Shown: positions 23,843 to 30,557 of the stretch, piece after piece
Layout of the letters: every line of letters starts with the position of its first letter
Position numbering within the stretch: the first letter of the stretch is position 1
Source: an uncultured bacterium
GTDB lineage: Bacteria; Bacillota_I; Bacilli_A; RF39; UBA660
Assembly (NCBI GenBank): GCA_959020415.1
Contig: CAUERX010000014.1
Span: 1-33,764 of the forward strand
Reading direction: 5' to 3'
DNA length: 33,764 nucleotides
Notes under the pieces: generated by a model
Database searches by the model: none
The model's input: only the letters and a program-made list of their open reading frames with translations
What the model was told of the DNA's origin: nothing
Made by a program: the position numbers and the translations under genes

Positions 23843-23861
23843 TATTTTCAAACAAGAAAGA
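23843..23861 (-). terminator. Weak hairpin after the 144-aa gene
   Basis: CTTGTT and AACAAG form a six-pair stem about 30 bases beyond the stop codon of the gene ending at 23886. A T-rich stretch (TTATATATTTTT) follows on the minus strand. Support is moderate. The rest of 23733-23885 shows no gene. Confidence 0.35.
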
Positions 23862-23885
23862 GACTTTGATGTTTCCTTGATAATA

Positions 23886-24320
23886 TCAAATTAAACTTTC
23901 ATTAACAATGAAATCACATTCGTGGGTAGTTGTACACAATAAAATTTCATTTTTACTATTATAAAATGCAATAGCATCCCAACCAAAATCAGTATCTTCT
24001 TGAATCCAAGTTTCCCTTCCATCGAAATCTTTTCCCCAATAAAATTTACAGAAAGTTTCATACCTTTTTAGAAATTCAAACATTTCTTTTGAAGATTTTA
24101 ATCTATATAATTTTTGCTCTTCAACAGTTTTTGTACCCCACCATTCAGAAATTATTTTAGTTGAAACAATATTCTCTTTGAAATGTTCAACTATTTCATT
24201 TGGTTTTGGGTTATCCCTAAGTACTATTTCAACATACACGGTTTTATCTTTTAATCTTTCTAACATTTCTAAATAACTTTTATGATCATTTAGTTTTCCC
24301 GTATAATCTTCCCATTCCAT
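23886..24320 (-). CDS. Unknown 144-aa protein coupled to the RhuM-family gene
   Basis: Not recognised. A soluble acidic protein rich in Trp, Phe, Tyr, Glu and Lys with no membrane helix or signal; predicted strands around 28-36 and 110-140 flank a helical middle with paired Trp (EWWGTK, about 59-64). AGGTG precedes the ATG, which lies eight bases after the RhuM stop, so the two are surely co-transcribed. It could be a partner or antagonist of the RhuM protein. Position, not sequence, supports that. Confidence 0.65.
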   Translation of the reverse strand: MEWEDYTGKLNDHKSYLEMLERLKDKTVYVEIVLRDNPKPNEIVEHFKENIVSTKIISEWWGTKTVEEQKLYRLKSSKEMFEFLKRYETFCKFYWGKDFDGRETWIQEDTDFGWDAIAFYNSKNEILLCTTTHECDFIVNESLI

Positions 24321-24328
24321 TTTTACAC

Positions 24329-25348
24329 CTACTCATTATCTATATTTTTTGTTTCAATCATAAACTTATCAAAATCTGATTCGAATAATTTATCTTGAAT
24401 AACTCTATATTTTTCAAATTCAGATAATGCTTTTTCAGTTGCAATTTGGTGTGATATTTTACCAGCATCTTTTAATACATCCAAATCATCACCTAATAGG
24501 AATTTATCTATACGAGTACTCCAATCCTCCATTGTCATAGGTATATGCCTTCTAGCTCTATTTTCTGCTAAATCTAGGAACGCTGATACAATAAGTTCCA
24601 TACTTTTTAATTCATCTTTTGATAAATAGTTTTTAGCAATTACAATATCAGATTCTATTATTTTACCATTAGGAGAGTTCTTCCAATTTGTAAGTCCCAT
24701 ATGTTCTTTTTCAGCATCTGCACGATTATATATGAGTTCCGCTGCAGTTTGATGGGAAATTGCATAATGCATCTTATTTTGAACTTTTTTAAAGAATTCT
24801 ATTGTAGTAGGTGACTTAGGATCATAATCTACACTAGTTGCATAAATATCAGTAATTTTTTGATAAAATCTTCTTTCTGATAATCTTATTTCCCTAATTT
24901 CTTCTAGTAATTTTTCAAAATAGTCTATATCTATGAATGAACCATTTTTCATTCGCTCTTTATCTAAAACATATCCTTGAATGGTAAAAGTTTTAAGCAC
25001 ATTAGTTGCCCATCTTCTAAATTGCGTCGCCCTTATAGAGTTTACTCTATAACCAACTGAAATAATAGCATCTAAATTGTAGAATTTTACTTTATATCTT
25101 TTTCCATCTGTTGCAGTTGCCGAGGATTCCTCGGTAACTGATTTTTCATCTAATTCGTTATTTTTAAAGATGTTTTTTAAATGTAGGGAAATATTATCTG
25201 TACTACAGTCAAATAACTCAGCCATTGCTTTTTGCGTCATCCATAAATTTTCGTTTTCATATCTTACTTGTATTCCTTGCTCTTTTTCTTTAACTTTAAA
25301 AGTAAGAAACTCCTCAACACTACTTCTAACCATTAAATCTTTTGCCAT
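24329..25348 (-). CDS. RhuM-family protein
   Basis: The start at 25348 follows GAGGTGG; the GTG nine bases upstream lies inside that site. The 339-aa protein shows the RhuM layout: N-terminal beta strand plus winged-helix-like segment LWMTQKAMAELFDCSTDNIS (about 35-54), the block YNLDAIISVGYRVNS-x-RA-x-QFRRWA (90-114) and a long helical C-terminal part (about 145-335) with HQTAAELIYNRAD. RhuM was named from a Salmonella pathogenicity island. The family is widespread on genomic islands and often lies near restriction or toxin genes, and its biochemical activity is unknown. No HPFxxGNGR Fic motif is present, so this is not a Fic fusion. Confidence 0.85.
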   Translation of the reverse strand: MAKDLMVRSSVEEFLTFKVKEKEQGIQVRYENENLWMTQKAMAELFDCSTDNISLHLKNIFKNNELDEKSVTEESSATATDGKRYKVKFYNLDAIISVGYRVNSIRATQFRRWATNVLKTFTIQGYVLDKERMKNGSFIDIDYFEKLLEEIREIRLSERRFYQKITDIYATSVDYDPKSPTTIEFFKKVQNKMHYAISHQTAAELIYNRADAEKEHMGLTNWKNSPNGKIIESDIVIAKNYLSKDELKSMELIVSAFLDLAENRARRHIPMTMEDWSTRIDKFLLGDDLDVLKDAGKISHQIATEKALSEFEKYRVIQDKLFESDFDKFMIETKNIDNE

Positions 25349-25407
25349 ATATACCACCTCGCTTTCTATACGTCACCATTATACACAATATATAATTATT
25401 ATATCAT

Positions 25408-25435
25408 ATTATAGCCCTTGACAATTAAAAGTCAA
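25408..25435 (-). promoter_or_regulatory. Promoter of the RhuM operon within an inverted repeat
   Basis: On the minus strand TTGACT (25430-25435), 16 bp, TATAAT (25408-25413). The -35 is one arm of TTGAC-N8-GTCAA (25418-25435), a possible operator. Further TATAAT-like boxes lie closer to the gene. Confidence 0.6.
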
Positions 25436-25511
25436 TAAAAAAGTTTATGAATTTTTAATGGAAATTTACTAAAAATCTCACGAAAATTTGATGGTTTTTT
25501 TAGCAATACTT

Positions 25512-25730
25512 TTAATTATAATACTTAAAGGTAACAAAAGAATAATCACGATGAAGTTCATAAAATACTTTTAAATTTAACTGGTTCATTTTGAATCATT
25601 TTATAATAATACTTGCTTTCTAATTCATCTAAAACAATATCACATAATAAATCTATATTCTTCTGTGGTAATATAAGATAATCAATCAACGTATTAAATA
25701 TTTAATATCATTTAAATCTCTATTTTCCAT
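25512..25730 (-). pseudogene. Decayed small ORF with two frameshifts
   Basis: GGAGG precedes ATG 25730. The ATG frame gives MENRDLNDIKYLI and stops. A shifted frame continues as LIDYLILPQKNIDLLCDIVL and on to FKSIL-stop (25558). A further one-base shift at an AAAA run would continue with VFYELHRDYSFV to 25512. Joined, it would be a protein of about 73 aa of unknown family. The remainder of 25349-25882 (534 bases) holds the RhuM promoter and a weak terminator. Confidence 0.4.
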
Positions 25731-25815
25731 AACATAACCTCCAACCGTGTGTCATGTTAACTATGTTTAAAATATTAATCAAGTATTTTATATAAAAAAA
25801 TTTATTTCATAACAA

Positions 25816-25834
25816 AAAAGCCTAAGCTTTGAAT
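25816..25834 (-). terminator. Short terminator after the 278-aa gene
   Basis: On the minus strand AAAGC-TTAG-GCTTT is followed by further T, about 50 bases after the stop at 25883. The stem is only five pairs. Confidence 0.4.
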
Positions 25835-25882
25835 TTTCTCTAGACAAATTTTAATATAATAATGGTATTAATTAAATATTAT

Positions 25883-26719
25883 TTATTCTGATACAACTTG
25901 CATACTATCTAAATATTTTTCTATATATTCTTCATCAAATTCGACATAATCACTTATATATGTTAAAAATAATAATAATTCTAAATCCCTTTTCCTGCTT
26001 TTCATAAAAGGTTTATAATTAACTTTAAAATATAATGACTGAATATCAAACTTATTTTTGCTTTTTTTTAGGTCATAGAATTTAAAATCTGGCATTCCCA
26101 TAGGGTCTGGAATTTCTTTTGCATCCCATTTAGAAGGAGCGTTATCGAAATTATTTAAATAATTGTATGCAAAAGAACTTAAGTCTATATTATATTTTTC
26201 TTTTGTGTTTTCTACCCATTTAATTATTCTTTCTATATTTTTAAATTTATAATTATTATTTGTATTTTGAAGCATTATAACCCTTTGATGATCACGAATA
26301 AAATTATTTAATTGCGGTATATTATTCTCTAAAAAGGGATATTTTCCATTTAAACATGAATAACAATTATAAGCCATCTTATTAAACTCATTTTCTGTTG
26401 TATACAATAAAAACTCATCATATTTTTTTATTATACTTCCTATTTGATAATCCATATAACACTTATGTTCTTTATATATATCTACTAACCAATTTTGCAC
26501 CTCAATAGAATACGTCCTAACTCTTTGTCTATACTTTTCAACCTTTTTTGATTCTTTATCATTAGACTTCGCAACTAAATCTTCATCAAGATACTCGTTA
26601 AAATATTCAAACACAAAATCAATACATTGCTTCATATTATCTTGTTTTTTTGAAAAATCAAATTCATCTACATCTTCTTTTTCTTTTCTTTTTTTTATAT
26701 ATTCTTCTATGCTTAGCAC
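25883..26719 (-). CDS. Unknown 278-aa helical protein
   Basis: Not recognised. Starts at GTG with AGAGGT five bases upstream and has a well-spaced promoter. The protein is soluble, strongly charged and almost wholly helical, rich in Lys, Glu, Asn and Tyr. It has a paired-cysteine segment YNCYSCLNGKYPF (about 117-129) and a PDPMGMPDF loop near 205. There is no membrane segment or nuclease/kinase motif. It stands in the accessory stretch beside RhuM and decayed ORFs, so a mobile-island or defence role is possible but unproven. Confidence 0.6.
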   Translation of the reverse strand: MLSIEEYIKKRKEKEDVDEFDFSKKQDNMKQCIDFVFEYFNEYLDEDLVAKSNDKESKKVEKYRQRVRTYSIEVQNWLVDIYKEHKCYMDYQIGSIIKKYDEFLLYTTENEFNKMAYNCYSCLNGKYPFLENNIPQLNNFIRDHQRVIMLQNTNNNYKFKNIERIIKWVENTKEKYNIDLSSFAYNYLNNFDNAPSKWDAKEIPDPMGMPDFKFYDLKKSKNKFDIQSLYFKVNYKPFMKSRKRDLELLLFLTYISDYVEFDEEYIEKYLDSMQVVSE

Positions 26720-26763
26720 TTTTTACCTCTTTTCTGCTTATTCAATAATACCTGCGCGACATT

Positions 26764-26792
26764 ATTATACACAACAAAAGATATTTTATCAA
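26764..26792 (-). promoter_or_regulatory. Promoter of the 278-aa gene
   Basis: On the minus strand TTGATA (26787-26792), 17 bp, TATAAT (26764-26769). The stretch 26793-26950 shows no intact gene. Confidence 0.7.
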
Positions 26793-26953
26793 TACATTTA
26801 AATAGTAAAAATCAAACAATCACTTTTAACCAATTTTTATTTATAATAAACACATATAAATAAAAGGCAAATTAACATTTTGGCACATGAATTGGTGCAT
26901 AAGAAGGTCAAAAAGCATGATTTTAGACTTTGACATTATAAATCAAAACACTT

Positions 26954-26981
26954 AAAAACCCACAAAATAAGGATTTGTGGG
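26954..26981 (-). terminator. Terminator after tRNA-Gly
   Basis: CCCACAAA and TTTGTGGG (26959-26981) form an eight-pair stem followed on the minus strand by five T. Confidence 0.9.
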
Positions 26982-26995
26982 CTATTGTAATCAAA

Positions 26996-27070
26996 TGGAG
27001 CAAGTGACCGGAATCGAACCGGCATCTTAGCCTTGGCAAGGCCATATACTAACCGTTGTACTACACCTGC
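26996..27070 (-). tRNA. tRNA-Gly (GCC)
   Basis: The cloverleaf is complete: acceptor GCAGGTG (27064-27070) with CACTTGC (27000-27006), anticodon loop TTGCCAA giving GCC, a T-loop GGTTCGAATCC, and an encoded CCA (26996-26998). It lies 45 bases after gltX on the same strand with its own terminator downstream. Confidence 0.97.
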
Positions 27071-27072
27071 AT

Positions 27073-27094
27073 AAAAGAACTTTTAAGTTCTTTT
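27073..27094 (-). terminator. Hairpin between gltX and tRNA-Gly
   Basis: AAAAGAACTT-N2-AAGTTCTTTT is a perfect stem. The T-run is part of its 3' arm. It may end gltX transcripts or act as a processing site before the tRNA. Confidence 0.6.
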
Positions 27095-27115
27095 TAATTA
27101 TATAATATTTTTAAA

Positions 27116-28762
27116 TTATTGTAAAGACATTTTTGCTCTTTTTTTCATTCTATCTAAACCTAATAAACGCATGATATCATATAAATCAGGTGTCATTGAT
27201 TTACTAGTTAAAGACACTCTTAAAACCATACTAACATCAGTTATATTTCCTTTATAGTTTTCTGGATTTTCTTTATATGCTTTCATGTCACCAGCATAAC
27301 CTAGCTTGTTTGCTAAATCCTGCATTTTATTAAACCATGTATTTTTATCATCTTCTACATTATAATATTCATTTAAATAAGTATTTATTATTAATTCTTG
27401 TTCTACCCTATCTTTAATATTTTGCCATTCGTAAATTTCAGGATTAAATAATTCATCATACATATACCAAGTTTGATTTTTGACATCACTAAAGTAAGCG
27501 ATATCTTTTCTTGGCTTTTTTTGTTGCCTTTCAATATTAAAAATTTTAATACTGTAATCTTGATGTTTTTCTAATAAATCAGCAAAGTCTTTATCATATA
27601 ATTTGGCATGCTGTAAAGCTAATTCATATACTTCCTCAGCTGTTAATTTGCTTATATAATTTTTAGAGATATTGATTAATTTATCGTAATCAAATAAGGT
27701 ACCACCTGTTGACATCTTTTTAAAATCTAAAACAAATTCATCTGGATACTTATCCTTATTTTGTTCTAGCCACAATTCGAAGTTTGAATTAGCAACTGTT
27801 TCTAAATAAAGCATAATTGCCTCATTAGGAATTCCCTTTTGATGATAGAAGCTAACAGCGGCTTCTGGATCTTTACGTTTGCTTATTTTACGTCTTGTGC
27901 CATTATCTTCGATCATTAGTGGTGAAATATGAGCATATTTTGGTACTTTAAAACCTAACATAACAAATAATTGAGTATGTTTGGGAACACTTGGATACCA
28001 TTCATCACTACGAATAATATGAGTAGTGTGCATTAAATGATCATCAATAGCATGTGCAAAATGATAAGTTGGAAGTCCATCTGACTTAATAATTATAAAA
28101 TCCTCATCATTCTCGGGTAATTCGGATTTACCTTTTACACAATCCTTAAAAGTGAATCTTTTATTAAAGTCACCTGGTGATTTTAATCTAATTATATACT
28201 TTTCCCCATTATTAATTTTTTCGATGGCTTCTTCCATTGTTAAATTACGACATTTAGCCCATTTACCATAATAGCCTAATCTTTCTTTTTTACTTTCTTG
28301 TGTTTCACGATCTTTTTTACCATCTTCTTCAGAACAAAAGCATGGATAAGCTTTGTCTTCAATAATTAATTTTTTAGCATAGGCTTGATAAATGTCTTTT
28401 CTTTGGCTTTGCATGTATGGTCCATAGTTTCCTTTGTCACCATCTTTGGTAAAGCCTTCATCAAACTTAATATTAAATTTGCTTAAATCTTCAATAATTT
28501 TATTTACCCCATCATCAATTGTTCTTTTTTGATCTGTATCTTCAATTCGTAAGTAAAAAACGCCCTCTGATTGTCTAGCCATTTTACTGCAAATAAAAGC
28601 GGTATACAAAGCCCCGATATGAATGAAACCTGTAGGACTTGGAGCATATCTAGTTACCATTGCCCCTTCTTTTAAATCTCTTTCTGGATATAGTTCTTCG
28701 TAATAATTATAATCATGTTTTACATTAGGTAATAATAAATCTGCATATTCTTCTCTAGTCAT
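27116..28762 (-). CDS. gltX: Glutamyl-tRNA synthetase
   Basis: A 548-aa class I synthetase that charges tRNA-Glu, and tRNA-Gln in organisms using the amidotransferase route. It has the signature RYAPSPTGFIHIG (about 38-50) with HIGA as the HIGH box, IEDTDQKRT, a CFC...C zinc-type region near 140-170 and RKISKRKDP as the KMSKS loop. About 35 extra residues precede the catalytic start, as in the longer clostridial/bacilli form. GGGAGGA precedes the ATG. It is transcribed from a palindromic promoter shared with the divergent broken gene, and tRNA-Gly follows it. Confidence 0.95.
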   Translation of the reverse strand: MTREEYADLLLPNVKHDYNYYEELYPERDLKEGAMVTRYAPSPTGFIHIGALYTAFICSKMARQSEGVFYLRIEDTDQKRTIDDGVNKIIEDLSKFNIKFDEGFTKDGDKGNYGPYMQSQRKDIYQAYAKKLIIEDKAYPCFCSEEDGKKDRETQESKKERLGYYGKWAKCRNLTMEEAIEKINNGEKYIIRLKSPGDFNKRFTFKDCVKGKSELPENDEDFIIIKSDGLPTYHFAHAIDDHLMHTTHIIRSDEWYPSVPKHTQLFVMLGFKVPKYAHISPLMIEDNGTRRKISKRKDPEAAVSFYHQKGIPNEAIMLYLETVANSNFELWLEQNKDKYPDEFVLDFKKMSTGGTLFDYDKLINISKNYISKLTAEEVYELALQHAKLYDKDFADLLEKHQDYSIKIFNIERQQKKPRKDIAYFSDVKNQTWYMYDELFNPEIYEWQNIKDRVEQELIINTYLNEYYNVEDDKNTWFNKMQDLANKLGYAGDMKAYKENPENYKGNITDVSMVLRVSLTSKSMTPDLYDIMRLLGLDRMKKRAKMSLQ

Positions 28763-28824
28763 ACTATTCCTCCCTTTTTATATTATCCAATATTTACTAA
28801 GAAAAATCAATTAATTTAAACGAA

Positions 28825-28865
28825 AATATAAAGAAAATTGACTTTTATTCAATTTTCTTTATAAT
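28825..28865. promoter_or_regulatory. Palindromic bidirectional promoter
   Basis: TATAAAGAAAATTGA (28827-28841) and TCAATTTTCTTTATA (28849-28863) are perfect 15-bp inverted arms. Each strand carries a full promoter: plus TTGACT (28838-28843), 16 bp, TATAAT (28860-28865); minus TTGAAT (28847-28852), 16 bp, TATATT (28825-28830). The minus side serves gltX; the plus side serves the broken gene at 28980. Confidence 0.75.
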
Positions 28866-28979
28866 GGTAAGAAGTTTAAAAATTTCTCATTTAGCGGAAA
28901 CTCTAAATATTAATCATTAAGATATAGAATCTGTATACAAAAATTTATGAGAGAATTAAAAATTTAAAGAGGACATTAT

Positions 28980-29607
28980 ATGACTCAACACAACAAAAAT
29001 CAGATAAAATGAAACACCTAGTGAAGACGCCTTTAATGCTCAGGAACCAACTATGCCATAAAATCAGCTAGAAAAAATGGTTAAAGACATAAGACTTCAA
29101 GAAATATTTAGCAAACCAACTCCGACTTTGAAAGTAGAAAAAAGAAGGAAACCTTACACGAAAAAACAAATAGATGATTATCAGCAAGCGACGGCAAAAA
29201 AATACAAGCGTGAAGAAGCTCAGGTTAAAAGATAATACGATATTGATTGTTTTACTGTTGGTTTATTGCAAAGGCTTGGTAATCGTTCATATGAGGATAT
29301 TTATAGAGCAACTACTGGTCTTTTGCATAATGATCCAGTAATTAAAAAAATGGCTTTAATATTTATCGATGAAAATCAAGGGCGTGCTTTTGAGGGACAA
29401 TATTCTGACGCAGTAAGTCTAGTAACACAATCTTTGGGACAAGTTTTAGATTATGCTGATTACAAAATAGCATTGCAGCATGATGAAATGACTTCTACGC
29501 CACATATTGTTACTTTCATGCTTGAACAACATGAAAAAAACAGTAATAATTTAACTAAAGCTCCAGCATCAAAACAACTTCGCATTAAACCTCAAGTAAA
29601 AAACTAG
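28980..29607 (+). pseudogene. Broken gene of unknown function (one frameshift, two in-frame TAA)
   Basis: AGAGG precedes ATG 28980, which reads MTQHNKNQI and then shifts frame at an AAAA run near 29006. Removing one A joins it to a frame running to 29607, interrupted by TAA at 29059-29061 and 29233-29235. The full reading is about 209 aa: an acidic start, a Lys/Arg-rich segment (KVEKRRKPYTKKQIDDY), then a helical domain with YRATTGLLHND and IFIDENQGRAF (113 aa open after the second TAA). The family is not recognised. The frame stays coding-like throughout, so the decay looks recent. Its promoter (28838-28865) and terminator are intact. Confidence 0.6.
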
Positions 29608-29629
29608 TTAGTATTTCTAACTAGTTTTT
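29597..29629. terminator. Convergent terminator holding both stop codons
   Basis: AAAACTAGTTAG (29600-29611) pairs with CTAACTAGTTTT (29617-29628). T-runs follow on both strands. The TAG stops of the plus-strand broken gene (29605-29607) and of the minus-strand gene (29621-29623) are both in the stem, and both proteins end Lys-Asn. Confidence 0.85.
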
Positions 29630-30481
29630 ACATGCATCTTTAGCTAATACAGTTTCTTTAGTCTCTTCGGTAATTGTTCCATCTTTATAGATTAACTTGC
29701 CTTCTGTCCATAATTCAGACTCTAAAGTCCCACTTTCTTCATAAACATCGCAAGTGGCAATTTCTTTTAAACCTAAGCTGGTATATTTTGTATATGTAAC
29801 ATCGCTCGTTAATTTATAATTAGCATTATTACCACTATAGATAACATTTCCTTCTTTGAAAACTATAAGGTTCTGCATACCATTACTACTTCCTTGTTCG
29901 AGTAATAGGTAAATGACATCATCTTCAGTCTTCATTTTCCAATTTTCATTAACTTTCATTCCAGTTATTTTAGTATTGATAGGATTTTCTTTATAATATA
30001 CTTGATTTATAATATATGGCAAATTTTCATCGTTAGTTCTAGCAATATCAAATGATAAATCTGTGGTGTAAATAACTAACTTAAAATTATCATCATTTGA
30101 ACATTTTGCTAATCCTGAAGAAATATTATATTTTGATGCTTTTGATGTACAGATTTTTTCACTTTGATCATCTGTTTTATTATTAGGGTTATTTGGACTT
30201 TCCTCAGGCATATAATAATTAACATAGATTAAGTAACCAATGACTGCAAGTAAAGTAAGAATAATTAAAGTTAATAAGAATAACCAAATACCAGAGTGAG
30301 AATTTTTGTCTCGATATTTATAAACTACTTTTTGTTTGGGTGTTTTTGATTTTTGCTTTTTAGTAACCTTTTTAGTTTTTTTTACTTTTTTAGGCTTTGA
30401 TTTTTTATCTTTAGATACTTTCTTTGTCTCTTCTAATTCTTCATCAGTATCTTCATATTCATAGTCTCTATTTTGATTCAT
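29621..30481 (-). CDS. Membrane-anchored protein with a Lys-rich cytoplasmic tail, unknown function
   Basis: A 286-aa protein of unrecognised family. Residues 1-60 are highly charged and mostly Lys with short K-K-x-K repeats. One helix (about 65-92) is followed by about 190 residues outside the membrane with four cysteines (near 111, 126, 244 and 284) that could form two disulfides. It begins after its own promoter, 73 bp past the LCP gene, and both are on the minus strand. The basic tail could contact nucleic acid, ribosomes or acidic lipid. Link to wall-polymer attachment is by position only. Confidence 0.8.
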   Translation of the reverse strand: MNQNRDYEYEDTDEELEETKKVSKDKKSKPKKVKKTKKVTKKQKSKTPKQKVVYKYRDKNSHSGIWLFLLTLIILTLLAVIGYLIYVNYYMPEESPNNPNNKTDDQSEKICTSKASKYNISSGLAKCSNDDNFKLVIYTTDLSFDIARTNDENLPYIINQVYYKENPINTKITGMKVNENWKMKTEDDVIYLLLEQGSSNGMQNLIVFKEGNVIYSGNNANYKLTSDVTYTKYTSLGLKEIATCDVYEESGTLESELWTEGKLIYKDGTITEETKETVLAKDACKN

Positions 30482-30500
30482 ATCATCACCTCATAGTTAT

Positions 30501-30529
30501 ATTATATGGCTGATTACTATTTTAGTCAA
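30501..30529 (-). promoter_or_regulatory. Promoter of the Lys-rich anchored protein
   Basis: On the minus strand TTGACT (30524-30529), 17 bp, TATAAT (30501-30506). Confidence 0.75.
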
Positions 30530-30532
30530 ATT

Positions 30533-30557
30533 GAAAAGACAGCATTTAACTGTCTTA
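30533..30557 (-). terminator. Terminator of the LCP-PASTA gene
   Basis: AAGACAG (30536-30542) pairs with CTGTCTT (30550-30556). On the minus strand TTTTC follows. The stem begins within the TAA stop codon. Confidence 0.7.

Noticed and set aside
24329..25348. Fic/Doc AMP-transferase fusion in the RhuM protein
   Set aside because: The HPFxxGNGR motif is absent from the whole protein.
27116..28979. T-box or other tRNA-sensing leader before gltX
   Set aside because: The gltX leader is only about 55 bases and contains no T-box-like sequence or specifier stem.
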